NCBI GenBank assembly: GCA_031216915.1
Contig: CM062289.1
Coordinates: forward strand, 245,521,187 to 245,585,186
Direction of reading: 5' to 3'
DNA length: 64,000 nucleotides
Source of the DNA: Pictodentalium vernedei
Taxonomy: Eukaryota > Mollusca > Scaphopoda > Dentaliida > Dentaliidae
Below the pieces are notes generated by a model. It was not told the origin of the DNA and ran no database searches. It saw nothing but the letters and a program-made list of their open reading frames with translations. The position numbers were made by a program, and so were the translations under genes. Of the stretch, positions 10,940 to 20,454 are shown piece by piece (the stretch's first letter is position 1; each line of letters begins with the position of its first letter).

Positions 10940-11191
10940 TTAACCCTTTACCTAACATAGTATTTTTTAAAAATAAATTAAATTTCAAATTTTTCTAAAA
11001 CAAATTTCACAATATTGCAATAAAACAAAACAAAAATGGATATCATTAGAACCAGCTTGATGAGCTGGTTCTAATGATATCCTTATTTGTATGGTTTTAT
11101 TGAGAAACTTCACAGATATATTAGGCTGTGGTAAGCTTATTCTGGTTAATTTTCTGGCCGTTTTTGGCCGCTACTTTAGGTAAAGGGTTAA
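10940..11191. mobile_element. TTAA foldback MITE (piggyBac-like), copy 1
   Basis: TTAA at 10940-10943 and 11188-11191 bounds a 244-bp element with inverted ends CCCTTTACCTAA / inverse CCCTTTACCTAAAG. The centre is a near-perfect palindrome (GGATATCATTAGAACCAGCT / AGCTGGTTCTAATGATATCC). Most of the element could fold on itself. There is no coding frame. Confidence 0.8.
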
Positions 11192-11264
11192 ACAGCATAT
11201 ATAACCACCTCTCTTCACAAAACAATCACCAATCAAACTTTTGCATGCAAAACATATCGTAAAC

Positions 11265-11700
11265 AAGGGCACGCCAGGTATGGCTAAATACACTTGTTAA
11301 CCAGTTAGCTGTAACTCATGTAAAAATAATTGGATGGGACCCATAATCGAACTTGGCCTGTATTATTAGTTTGGAAACACACACATCAACTTTGGTTGAG
11401 ATCAAATGATCGAAACTGGAGTTATTGGTCGGAAACCAAAAATGTTAATAGACAGTCGAATTCTAGATAATACAAGGGCCATAACTCATGGAAAAATAAT
11501 TGGACAGGACCCATATTCGAACTGGGCCTGTATTAGTGGCTTTGAAACACACACACCAACTGTGGTTGAGATCAAATAATCCAAACTGAAGTTATCAGTT
11601 GGAAACCAAAAATGTTAATGGAGTCAGATGGACAGACAGACGGACAGATGGATGGACAGTCTGATTACATAATACAACCATTTTTCAAAAAGGCATATAA
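11265..11700 (+). repeat. Two-unit tandem repeat with GACGGACAG microsatellite
   Basis: Two units about 172 bp apart share ATAACTCATG.AAAAATAATTGGA, CGAACT.GGCCTGTATTA and AAACCAAAAATGTTAAT. They are followed by a GACAGACGGACAGATGG tract (about 11627-11660). This is the core-plus-microsatellite plan of families A-C, but I see no terminal hairpin, so the 3' end is missing or different. Confidence 0.6.
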
Positions 11701-11833
11701 AAAATTAAAATTTTTAGTTATTCAAAAAATTTTTGTAAGCATTGTGTGTTAACAGTGTCAGGTGAAGGCCTTTATTTAGCCTTTGCACATTGTTGTCAAA
11801 ATATCAAAAATTCAAGCCACAAATTCACTTTTT

Positions 11834-11936
11834 CCATAAGGCAACTAGGAATTTAACCAATTCAATCTTGTTTGATAGAGCGGAAAAGCTCTGTGAAACA
11901 AGATTGAATTGGCTAAATTCCAAGTTGCATTATGGG
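11834..11936. mobile_element. Hairpin MITE family E, copy 2 (most complete)
   Basis: Arms start CCATAAGGCAACTAGGAATT and end AATTCCAAGTTGCATTATGG. The inner arms CAATTCAATCTTGTTTGATA / CAAGATTGAATTGG fold onto each other around a short GGAAAA loop. It is about 103 bp and almost completely self-complementary. It has no coding content. Confidence 0.8.
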
Positions 11937-12493
11937 TATAATTGCAGTTTGAAATTTGACTGAAATGATTTCTAATCAGTATCCATTGAAGAAGTTCCAA
12001 TTTTATTCTATGTACATGCATATTTGACATTTGTTTATCCAGAAAGCCAATCTTTTGATTGTTTCAAATTTGGCTCAACAGGACAAACACAGATCTACCA
12101 GACTGACTGTGGTTCAGTCTGTTTGGAGAGAAAAAATGCAGACAATTTCTACTTCTTTGTATATTTTCCCAACACATCTCTTCTTTTTCACTTTGAAACA
12201 CACTTCCACACAGCTTGTAGCATCCTTATGGGACATTGCCACCATTCCTCCTCATTCTTAGCATCACACAAAATCTAATTTAAATATAACTTACCCATAA
12301 ACTTGATGAATAAGGGCCCACAAAGTAAATTTTCTGTTTCTCAGGCCATTTTTGTAAAATTGCATGTGGATAGATGGTTTTTTATTTTATTTTTATTTTT
12401 ATAATTATTAATTTGCCATCAAAAGTTCATGTTCTTAGTTTGTTTTATGTTTTAGGCTTCATAATCTACAGAATAACATGGGTGGTGTTGGTG

Positions 12494-12566
12494 TTTTGTC
12501 CCTTGACTGCAAGAAGGCTTTGCAGTGCTAAAGTATTGCAAAGCCTTGTTGCACTCAAGGGACAAA
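12494..12566. mobile_element. Small palindrome with 30-bp arms
   Basis: TTTGTCCCTTGA on the left is matched by TCAAGGGACAAA on the right, with inner arms GCAAGAAGGCTTTGCA / TGCAAAGCCTTGTTGC. It could be a hairpin MITE; no second copy is in the window. The surrounding 12000-12870 shows no convincing gene; a T-rich open frame on the plus strand at 12024-12278 looks like chance. Confidence 0.5.
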
Positions 12567-12874
12567 TTTATCAATTTTATTAACTTGGGTAAAATATCAG
12601 ACAAAAACAATTTAATTTTTATTTTTTTAAGTTTGCATTGATTATAAAAAGAGAACATGCAGCAGCCAAAAGGATCATGTGGGCAGGTCTGAGAAACAGA
12701 TTTTTAACTTTTTTTAGGCCTAATACTACAGTTATAAACAAATCAGATCACAACCTCTAGAACCATCCTCTCACAGAATTGAGGAGAAAAATCAATCTGT
12801 GGTAACAGTGTTACAATTATTCATAGGCTGAATTCTACTCATCTGACATGTGCATTGTAACTATATTGCAAGTT

Positions 12875-13108
12875 TTAACCCTTTCAACCCTAGTGGTATC
12901 TTCCATGCCAGTTCAATGGTAGCAACTAGAAGAGTCCATGTTCATTATTTGGGGTAGACCAATCAATATTTTTAATGTGCAGCCCTGTTGGCCGTTGAAA
13001 ATTTTGATTGGTCTACCCCGTATTTACTGAACCGCCATCCTATTTAATGACATTATGACGTATCATATTGCTGGCTGTAAAAACGGCTGCAAGGGTTCAA
13101 AAGGTTAA
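12875..13108. mobile_element. TTAA foldback MITE, second subfamily
   Basis: TTAA at 12875-12878 and 13105-13108, inverted ends CCCTTTCAACCC / CCTTTTGAACCC, and a central palindrome GGGGTAGACCAATCAA / TTGATTGGTCTACCCC. The 226-bp interior has no coding frame. Ends resemble those of the 10940 and 16032 group, but the interior differs. Confidence 0.75.
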
Positions 13109-13220
13109 GAAAGTGACCAAACAGCAAGTAGGATATTAGAAAATTCCAAAAAAGTTTTTAATAGTACTGAAATGGTTAACTGAATAACAGGTTTGAAACC
13201 AGTTACCTACCCAGCTGACT

Positions 13221-15022
13221 AGAAACAAGAGGCCCCACAGGACCTGAAGCGCTCATCTTGAACAGAACACAATATAAACAGAGTCCAAGAATGAGTACAT
13301 TAAGCAAGCCATCTCCATAGGCTACATTGTCAATCCTTGAGTCCCTCAGGAGTGACAAAAATAAACCAGGCATCATGCCTTTTCTTCAGTTGATCATAAA
13401 GTAAAATGTAGAGATCCCCTATGAAGCCCCTTGATACAACCTATGTGGGTTAATCTTAGTTACACACCTCTAGAGGGTACTGAATACAAAATTTTTAATT
13501 CTTCAGCAAAATGGCCAATTCCGGCTCCCATAGGGAGCCCAAATATTAACCCAGGCTCTCGATTTGAACACAGTTGAATCTGACTTCCCAAGAGATGTTG
13601 TGTACCAAATATGAAAGCATTCTGACTGTTGGATCTGAAGAAGAGAAATTTTAAAGAAATTTCTTCATGTTGCACTAAGTTAAAATTTGGGCTACCATAG
13701 CGAGCCCAAATATTAACCTATGGATCCGATTTGAAGAAACTTGAATCTGACCCCCCTAGCGATGTTGTATACCAAATATGAAAGCATTCTGACTAGTGGA
13801 TCTGAAGAAGAAGATTTTTGAAGAAATTCCCTCATATTGCACTAAGTAAACATTTGGGCTACCATAGCGAGGCCAAATACATACCTAGGGATCTGATTTG
13901 AACAAATTTGAATTTGACCCTCCTAGAGATGTTGCATACCAAATATGAAAGCATTCTGACTGGTGGATCTGAAGAAGAAAATTTTTTAAATTACCCCCCA
14001 TATTGAACAAAGTTAAAATTTGGGCTTCTGTAGGAAGTCCAAATATTAACCTAGGGACTTGGTTTGAACAATCTTGAATCTGACCATCATAACAATGATG
14101 TATACCAAACATTAAAAGATTCTGACTGGTGGTTCTGAAGAAGAAGATTTTTAAAGAACATTCCCCATATTAACCTAAGTTAAAAATTTGGGATCCTGTA
14201 GTGAGCCCAAATATGAACCAATGAGCTTTATTTCAACAAACTTGTATCTGACCCCCCTATGAATGCTGTATACCAAATGTCAAAAGATTCTGACGATGGT
14301 TCTGGAGAAAAGATTTTGTTAAATTTTTGCAAATATGCTGACTCAGCATTTTGTCGATGCCCATTACAGAACACCCTAACATAACCGATGGCAATTTTTT
14401 TTACCATTCAATTCTACTGGTCCTAAGGATACTTCATACCAAATAACAGCTCTCTGTTCCATGTGGTTTGGCAAATATGGGCGTTAAAAATATTTCTATT
14501 TTTAGCTCCCAGGGTTCCCATGGGGATGCAGGAATTTTTTTTTTTGCATGGGTCAAGTACTTATGACCCAATAAAACCACATACCAAATTTGGTTCATAC
14601 TGGACCATCGGTTCAGAAAATAGAAATTTTGGGCGGGGCCAAAAATCTTAGCCCTCCCAGTACAAAGCCAAATATTGCTTCACGAACTTCGTTTGAACAA
14701 ACTTGATTCTACACCTCAAAAGGTAGTTCCATAGCAAATATCAAGTCATTGTACACTCTGTTTCTTGAGAAGAAGATTTTAAAAATATTTTGGAGCATTT
14801 TCCCCCACTCCCTCCCTATGGGGCTGGGCATGTTGAGTTGAACAAAAATGCAATGCCCCTTTGGGACCATCACTCACACAAACTTTCACTTGAATTGGCC
14901 CAGTGGTTTTGGAGGAGAAGACCAAAACATGGTGTTGACGGACGACGGACGGAAAACAGACGATGGAAGATGGATGGAGAGCGATGAGATTATCTCAGCT
15001 TGACTTTGTCAAGATGAGCTAA
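13221..15022 (+). repeat. Family B tandem-core element, copy B3 (both ends present)
   Basis: The probable 5' end is AAGAGGCCCCACAGGACCTG, followed by the subterminal GCGCTCATCTTGAAC. About four core units of roughly 165 bp follow (13500-14290), then the unique 3' part (TTCTACTGGTCCTAAGGAT, TTTTTAGCTCCCAGGGTTCC), a (GGAC)n-like microsatellite near 14938-14955 and the terminal hairpin at about 14991-15020 with arm GTCAAGATGAGCT, ending CTAA at 15022. The 5' motif GCTCATCTTGA matches the inverse of the 3' arm. There is no coding frame. Confidence 0.8.
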
Positions 15023-15954
15023 AAACGTCAGCTGGTTAAAAATATCAATAGTGATCATCATTCCATGGATAAAGCATATTCCATGGCTAAAGCATATTAA
15101 ATATGCCACTTCTCCTTTGGGATAGATTACACCTTGAATCTGTGTTGTTTATACTGAGAAATAATTGACTTTGGTGTTCAAGACTTTGTTAATGATCGGC
15201 AATTTCCATGAGTACAGAGTAATCACAGAATGTTTTCTATAGTATGTATACAAACTAACGTTATTAAGTACTCAACAACATTAGTTTGTATATCGACTAC
15301 AGAATAGTTTCTGTGAATACTGCTTTCCAATTCCCATAGTTTGGATCCCATATTCGGTGAAATAATGGCTATGGATAACCAGATATTATCCGGTTATAGC
15401 TCTCGGTTAGTCGGTTCTGAAAATGAGCCAACTGTTTCAGCCCTAGTTTTTAAGCCTTCATAATTCTGACATAATTGTCGTAATTTTGGTATAGTATTTA
15501 CCATTCTTAATTTTGGCTAGAGTTAAAAAAAACAGCTGATCATCAGCTTTCTTTGGTGGTCTGAAAAACAGTTATGTGTTGCAGATTGTCATGCTATTGT
15601 GACAGCCTGGCATACAGAACCATATGATAAACAGACAAGCTAGTGGTCCAACCTTTGCTTTAATAATGCCATATTTATTGCCATAACTAATGTGGCAATA
15701 TTAATTAACGAAAGCTCAGCTAAACACTTGCATAGTAGGAAGTAAAGGAATGTTGATTAGGCTCTGAAACATGAAGACATTCTTAAAAACATGAATAATT
15801 TATCAGATAACATTCCTGGAAACGACTATTTCTCACGAGGAGGCAAAAGCTTGTAAAGTGCAAGAATATTGCATCCATAATGCTGATTATTGCCATAATG
15901 TTGCCAAGGGGCACACTTGGTTATAGGCTGTACTGTATCTACGTTGTACTTGTA
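15023..15954. other. Unassigned stretch with an inverted repeat and a hAT-like terminus
   Basis: An inverted repeat at about 15230-15320 pairs ATACAAACTAACGTT with AACATTAGTTTGTAT inside wider CAGAAT..TTTCTGTG arms. Near 15400-15450 a CTCGGTTAGTCGGTTCTGAA...CAGCCCTAG motif resembles hAT-type ends, but I could not pair it with another end. The rest is unassigned and non-coding. Confidence 0.45.
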
Positions 15955-16031
15955 CAGTGGCGCCCACTTAATTGAGATCTCTTAACTGAATAACCCTGTT
16001 AATTGAATATAATTTCCCAATGCAAAACCAT

Positions 16032-16275
16032 TTAACCCTTTACCCAACATAACAGCGAAAAACCGTCCAGTGCTATTCACAAAAATCGCAAATTAATTTT
16101 CATTATTTTTTTCATTTTTTTGTCTCAAAAACATAGGTTATGACCCCTCTCTGGAACGAGCTCAATGGGCTCGTTCCAGAGAGGGGTCATAACCTATGTT
16201 TTTGAGACAAAAATTAGTTATTCAAGAATTTTGTTTGCAAGTGACATCTGCTTTTCATGTTAGGTAAAGGGTTAA
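16032..16275. mobile_element. TTAA foldback MITE (piggyBac-like), copy 2
   Basis: TTAA at 16032-16035 and 16272-16275, 236-bp interior with ends CCCTTTACCCAACATAAC / CCCTTTACCTAACATG. A long central palindrome (ATAGGTTATGACCCCTCTCT / inverse, loop around GAGCTCAATGGGCTC) makes about half the element. The host element's other copy at 10560-10735 shows the site without it. Confidence 0.9.
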
Positions 16276-16445
16276 CATACCTCCAGTACAAATTTCACCT
16301 GTTAACTGAATATACGTTATAGAGTAAATTCCTGTTAATTGAATAAAAAATCTTGAAACCTGTCGAGAAATAACCCCAGCTCTCCCCAGTTTTCCTTTGT
16401 TTATAGACCTATTTGGCCTCAGTACATCCAATACAGACATTTAAT

Positions 16446-16500
16446 CTATTATATCTTGTTTGACAGAGCTCATGGTGCTCTGTCAAACAAGATATAATAG
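16446..16500. mobile_element. Hairpin MITE family E, copy 3 (central part)
   Basis: A near-perfect palindrome TCTATTATATCTTGTTTGAC / GTCAAACAAGATATAATAGA around GAGCTCATGGTGCTC. It shares the centre of family E; its outer arms differ from the CAACTAGGAATT consensus, so it is a subfamily or a truncated copy inside the pogo-like element. Confidence 0.65.
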
Positions 16501-16657
16501 AAATGCTAAGTTTATCTCTAGAATACAGGAAAGTGACACAATCCCGGTTAATTAAATACTCCTGTTAATTGAATAATTTTCATTGGCAAAGTGGCTATTC
16601 AATTAAAAGGGTTCCACTGTACTGTGAATGTGGTGATATAAAATATTAGTCCTCTAT

Positions 16658-16658
16658 A

Positions 16659-16693
<35 letters not shown>

Positions 16694-17033
16694 CGACTAA
16701 GTGGTTAGGCATTGAACTTAACCAAACGATGGAGGGTTCGATCCTGACTAGGATTAACTGCATGGTGTCGTTGGACAAGACAGTTAATCTTGATTGCCCT
16801 TGTGGGGCACGGTGGCACTGTGTACTGAGGCATAATATGCGTTTATGATGCACTTGCCTTCAACTTCTGCAAACAGAACTGTGTCGAGTTGGTAGTTTGA
16901 ATAGTTTGACAGTTGCTTGCCACTGCTCAGTGGTTCTCTCCATGTACTCTGGCTTCCTCCACCCATAAAACTATCCAACATGATGTGACTCTGGCTGTTG
17001 AAAGTGCAGTTAAGCCCCAATAAACAACCAAAC
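16658..17033 (+). mobile_element. tRNA-derived SINE, copy 3, with 5' poly-G
   Basis: Plus orientation: A-box-like ACTAAGTGGTTAGGC, B box GGTTCGATCC (16735-16744), a core related to copies 1, 2 and 4 (GTCGTTGGACAAGACAG), and a body ending in a short AATAAACAACC tail. A 10-bp target duplication, AGTCCTCTAT, flanks it at 16648-16657 and 17034-17043. A run of 29 G (16660-16688) lies between the left duplication and the tRNA-like head. It is diverged from the other copies. Confidence 0.9.
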
Positions 17034-17209
17034 AGTCCTCTATTTGTAAACCAAATGGTACTTTCCCTCCTGTTTAATAAAGAATATCTATAGAATAGTT
17101 TCAACACTGAAACACAAGAAAATAAAGTGCAGCCAAACAGTTCTAATTGTGGCAAAAATGAAGACACATGTTGTGTTTTTTTCTCTTACTGATGCATGTG
17201 TAGTTTATC

Positions 17210-18029
17210 AGGGTTCGGGCACTCCTGTAGAGAGCCCAAATATGAACCAATGAGCTTTATTTCAACAAACTTTTATCTGACCCCCCTATGAATGCTGTAT
17301 ACCAAATATCAAAATATACTGATGATTGGTTCTGGAGAAAAGATTTTTTTTAATTTTTGCAAATATGCTGACTCAGCATTTTTTCGATGCCCATTACAGA
17401 ACACCCCAACATAACCGATGGCAATTTTTTTTTACCATTCAATTCTACTGGTCATAAGGATACTTCATACCAAATAAAAGCTCTCTGTTCCGTGGGGTTT
17501 TGGAAATATGGGCGTTTGAAAATATTTCTATTTTTAGCTCCCAGGGTTCCCATGGGGATGCAGGAATTTTTTTTTTTTGCATGGGTCAAGCACTTGTGAC
17601 CCAATACTACCACAAACCAAATTTGGTTCATACCGGACCATCGGTTCAGAAAATAGAAATTTTGGGCGGGGCCAAAAATGTTACCCCTCCTATTACAAAG
17701 CCAAATATTACTTCACGAACTTCGTTTGAACAATTTGATTCTACACCTCATATGGAAGCTCCATAGCAAATATCAAGTCATTGTACACACTGGTTTTTGA
17801 GAAGAAGATTTTAAAAATATTTTGGAGCATTTCCCCCCACTCCCTTCCTATGGGGCTGGGCATGCTGTGTTGAACAAAAATGAAATGCCCCTTTGGGACC
17901 ATCACTCACACAAACTTTCACTTGAATTGGCCCAGTGGCTTTGGAGGAGAAGAGCAAAACATGGTGTTGACGGACGACGGACGAAGAGCGATGAGATTAG
18001 CTCAGCTTGACTTTGTCAAGAGGAGCTAA
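17210..18029 (+). repeat. Family B element, copy B4 (3' half)
   Basis: It begins inside a core unit and then follows B3 closely through the unique 3' region to a GACGGACGACGGACG tract (about 17969-17984) and the terminal hairpin (17999-18027; arms AGCTCAGCTTGAC / GTCAAGAGGAGCT), ending CTAA. It is 5'-truncated and non-coding. Confidence 0.8.
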
Positions 18030-18039
18030 AAATCTCGTT

Positions 18040-18340
18040 TTCCAGTCAAATTTCCAACAACAACAATCGGTGAAAGCATTATTGAGTTATCATACGACAT
18101 GTAAAAAATTGCCAATTTTTCGAAGATTCAAGTCCCATAACTCTGGAAAGAAAACACAGAAAACCTTCCAAAAATAAAGTAAGCTTTGTTTGATCAATTT
18201 CAATATTGTGTATAAATATTATGAGAATAGGTCAAAGGAAACTTGAGTTATCATACGACATAGGAATATGCTGAAGGACAGATGGATGGATGGACAGAGT
18301 AATTACTACAGGGCTTCTGCCAAAAGTTGACAGGGCCCTA
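18040..18340 (+). repeat. Repeat family J fragment
   Basis: Contains a twice-used GAGTTATCATACGACAT block (about 18082 and 18246, about 165 bp apart) and a GGATGGATGGACAG microsatellite near 18283-18297, the same core-plus-microsatellite plan as families A-C. A partial GGGCTTCTGCC / ACAGGGCCCTAAA end may be its terminus, 36 bp from the end of the host exon. It is non-coding. Confidence 0.5.
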
Positions 18341-18376
18341 AATATACAGCAGTTTTCACCAAATGAGAATTATTAC

Positions 18377-18789
18377 CTGTGGTGTTGTGTTGTATCCCAG
18401 TGGGTTGACATTCTGTCCACCAACATATTGTGTCTGATGCACAGTGACAGCCTGTCCAGTGGCACTTCCATATGACTGTGGATATGGATACTGTACAGGC
18501 TGTCCAGTCTGGTATCCCTGTGGAGGATACCCTGGTTGCATTCCTTGGTGTGGGGGATAATTGTATGCTCCAACTGGTGCTGGATATCCTGCTTGTGGAG
18601 GCTGACTAGTTCCTACATTCTGCACTGGAGGATGAAATGGTGGGACGGTTTGTGGTACTGCAGCTGGAGTGTCTTTTTCATACTGGTATAGCTTAAATGG
18701 TTCTGTGCCATCAGTAGGTGGTGCCGATGGGTGCGTGCTAGCAGCCATAGCCTGTGCCTCCTCATATGAGGGGGGTGGAGGTAGATTAC
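18377..18789 (-). CDS. Internal exon of a Pro/Tyr/Gln-rich PPxY protein, LITAF-like N-terminal region
   Basis: A 413-bp exon of 137 whole codons plus a split first codon. The acceptor is TATGTGTTTTTCAG just upstream (18790 side) and the donor CACAG|GTAATA is at 18376-18371; it enters in phase 1 and leaves in phase 0. The start reads NLPPPPSYEEAQAMAAS, a PPSY ligand for WW domains such as those of Nedd4-type ligases. There follow a TDGTEPFKLYQYEKDT segment, a P/Y/Q/G-rich low-complexity tract (GYPPQGYQTGQPVQYPYPQ) and AVTVHQTQYVGGQNVN. LITAF/CDIP-type endosomal membrane proteins have just this order before their zinc-binding membrane domain, and human LITAF has a similar TVQTVYV segment. That domain would be in the next exon (below 18371), which I cannot find. 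Shisa or another PPxY adaptor is the alternative. Coding status is firm; the family is tentative. Confidence 0.8.
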
Positions 18790-18841
18790 CTGAAAAACAC
18801 ATAAATGCAAGTCTGGTCATCCACATGTAACTAGAACTGTG

Positions 18842-18945
18842 CACAATGCAACTGAGAATTCCCACAATGCAACTGAGAATTCAATAAACTTTTTCTTGTT
18901 TGACAGAGCTCATAGAGCTCTGTCAAGCAAGATATATTTTGTTAA
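18842..18945. mobile_element. Hairpin MITE family E, copy 4, in the intron beside the host exon
   Basis: The CACAATGCAACTGAGAATTC arm is present twice in tandem, followed by the palindrome CTTGTTTGACAGAGCTC / GAGCTCTGTCAAGCAAG. The right outer arm is lost. It lies about 50 bp upstream of the exon's acceptor, within the preceding intron. Confidence 0.7.
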
Positions 18946-18955
18946 ATTTTTCATT

Positions 18956-19398
18956 CTACATGGACAATATGAAGTCAATGATGGAAATTTTGAAATACTA
19001 CCTGAGTGCCAGGAGTTAACTGTCTAGAACAATCATGGCAGAATGACAAACATAACAATTTCTTAAAGTCGTCTACGGAAGCTTGGAATTGTGGTCAAGT
19101 TAGCAATTGGAATGGAAAATTCCAGTCATGTTGTTAGTGTATTTATTTACATTATCGCCTCAGTAAGGTTTTTGATAACCAATACTTAAAGTGAAAGATG
19201 TGCAATATGCAAAATTTCAAAAATGACTGACCGTTCATGTGGGTTGGAGATGACTAACCAAACGTTCGGCTTTGTAAAAATTCTTGGGAAACTGCTTTTT
19301 GTATCATTAACAAGTATTCATATATTGCATGGAATTCAAATATATGTAGCCTCTCACGGCAAAAGTCTAAAAATCTATCAAGACACAAGAAAGGCTGG
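18956..19398. other. Unassigned, probably intronic
   Basis: No exon, RNA gene or known repeat is visible. Open frames of about 60 codons here lack splice signals and coding-like composition. Confidence 0.4.
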
Positions 19399-19650
19399 TT
19401 TACTGGTAGAGTGATAGAAGCCCATATTTAGGCTTTATTCTGATCTGCAGGTACCTAAAGTTAAAGGCTTCATATTCTTTGGATGTCCTTCATATTATCC
19501 TGTAAGAAAAAAATTACTTCATCTCCGTCGATTTGCATTGTTACAATTTATGGGAGAGTGTCTATAGGCACTCTCTCAGGAATTGTGACAACATAAAAAT
19601 ATGTGAACAAATCTTGAAGCTGAGAAAATATTTAGACAACTTTTGGTTAA
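19399..19650. mobile_element. Palindrome-centred element K, copy 1
   Basis: The left end TTTACTGGTAGAGTG and interior (AAGCCCATATTTAGGCTTTA, GGCTTCATATTCTTTGGATG) match copy 2 at 33965-34214. The centre is a palindrome TTACAATTTATGGGAGAGTG / CACTCTCTCAGGAATTGTGA. The right end is diverged (TTGGTTAA near 19650). There is no coding frame. Confidence 0.65.
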
Positions 19651-20126
19651 CAGGTCATCCGTTCGCATAAATTTAAATTCGCCTAACACCATGCGAATGA
19701 AACGAAATGTGCGTTGCAGTCAGATGTGCATTGATGTGTTGTGTCTGTTCAAGTGTCTTATTTTCACTGTGTGTCATTAACTGTTTCTGTATTCAAATGT
19801 TGAGCTGTTGTACAATGATTATATCAGTGTGAAGTTGTATTTGGTGTTGTGATGTTATGTATTGCTGGATATAATGAAGACCTAACTCCTTTACTGAAGC
19901 TCTTCAGAAAACTCTTGTTAGTCCTGAATTTAAAAGCAATTCCTGGCAACAGCTCATTCCAGCTTTCACACCACACATTTCAAAACTTTTTTCAAGTCAA
20001 CTCAGAAATGAAATTCTTTCTGTATTAACCCTAGAAGGCCTATTTCTGACTTTTACAACCTTAGAACAGATGCTTCTAACATGCCATCATGAGAAAATCC
20101 TGCACACAATAAATAAATTATACAGG

Positions 20127-20190
20127 CAGTGGTTTCTGGTCAAGTCTTGGCTGCCTGTTAAGGAAGCCAAGACTTGACTAGAAATCACTG
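20127..20190. mobile_element. 64-bp palindromic mini-element
   Basis: CAGTGGTTTCTGGTCAAGTC on the left pairs with GACTTGACTAGAAATCACTG on the right around TTGGCTGCCTGTTAAGGAAG. It lies in the LINE ORF1 fragment and is almost entirely foldback. No target duplication is clear. Confidence 0.6.
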
Positions 20191-20200
20191 TGAAGTAGTG

Positions 20201-20454
20201 TTAACTCTTTACCTTACATGAAAAGCAAACGACACTTGCAAAAAAAATTCTTGAATAACTCATTTTTTTCATTTTTGGTCTCAAAACCATAGGTTATGAC
20301 CCCTCATTGGAACGAGCTAGACGTGCTTGTTCCAAAGAGGGGTCATAACCTATGTTTTTGAGACAAAAAATGAAAAAAAAGTAATGAAAATTAATTGGCG
20401 ATTTTTGTTAATAGCGCTGACCAGTTTTGGCTGTTATGTTGGGTAAAGGGTTAA
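20201..20454. mobile_element. TTAA foldback MITE (piggyBac-like), copy 3
   Basis: TTAA at 20201-20204 and 20451-20454; the right end GTTGGGTAAAGGG matches the other copies, the left end is CTCTTTACCTTACATG. The central palindrome (CATAGGTTATGACCCCTC / inverse) is shared with copy 2 at 16032. It is inserted in the LINE ORF1 fragment. Confidence 0.85.

Larger units (their letters stand above)
15955..16619. mobile_element. Pogo/Tigger-like element, non-autonomous, with nested MITEs
   Basis: Inverted ends: CAGTGGCGCCCACTTAATTG on the left and, inverted, CAGTGGAACCCTTTTAATTG on the right. TA lies at 15953-15954 and 16620-16621, the target used by Tc1/mariner/pogo elements. The interior is built of repeated (C)TGTTAATTGAATA motifs in both orientations. 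Nested inside are a TTAA MITE (16032-16275) and a family-E hairpin (16446-16500). There is no transposase. Confidence 0.8.

Noticed and set aside
12024-12278. Plus-strand open frame of 84 codons, Phe/Cys/His-rich
   Set aside because: Composition reflects T-rich DNA; a second frame is open in parallel; no splice signals or recognisable motif.
18356-18865. Treating the whole 169-codon open frame at the PPxY exon as a single-exon gene
   Set aside because: A clear acceptor (TTTTTCAG) precedes the Pro-rich segment and a GTAATA donor follows it. The residues outside are intron read-through.
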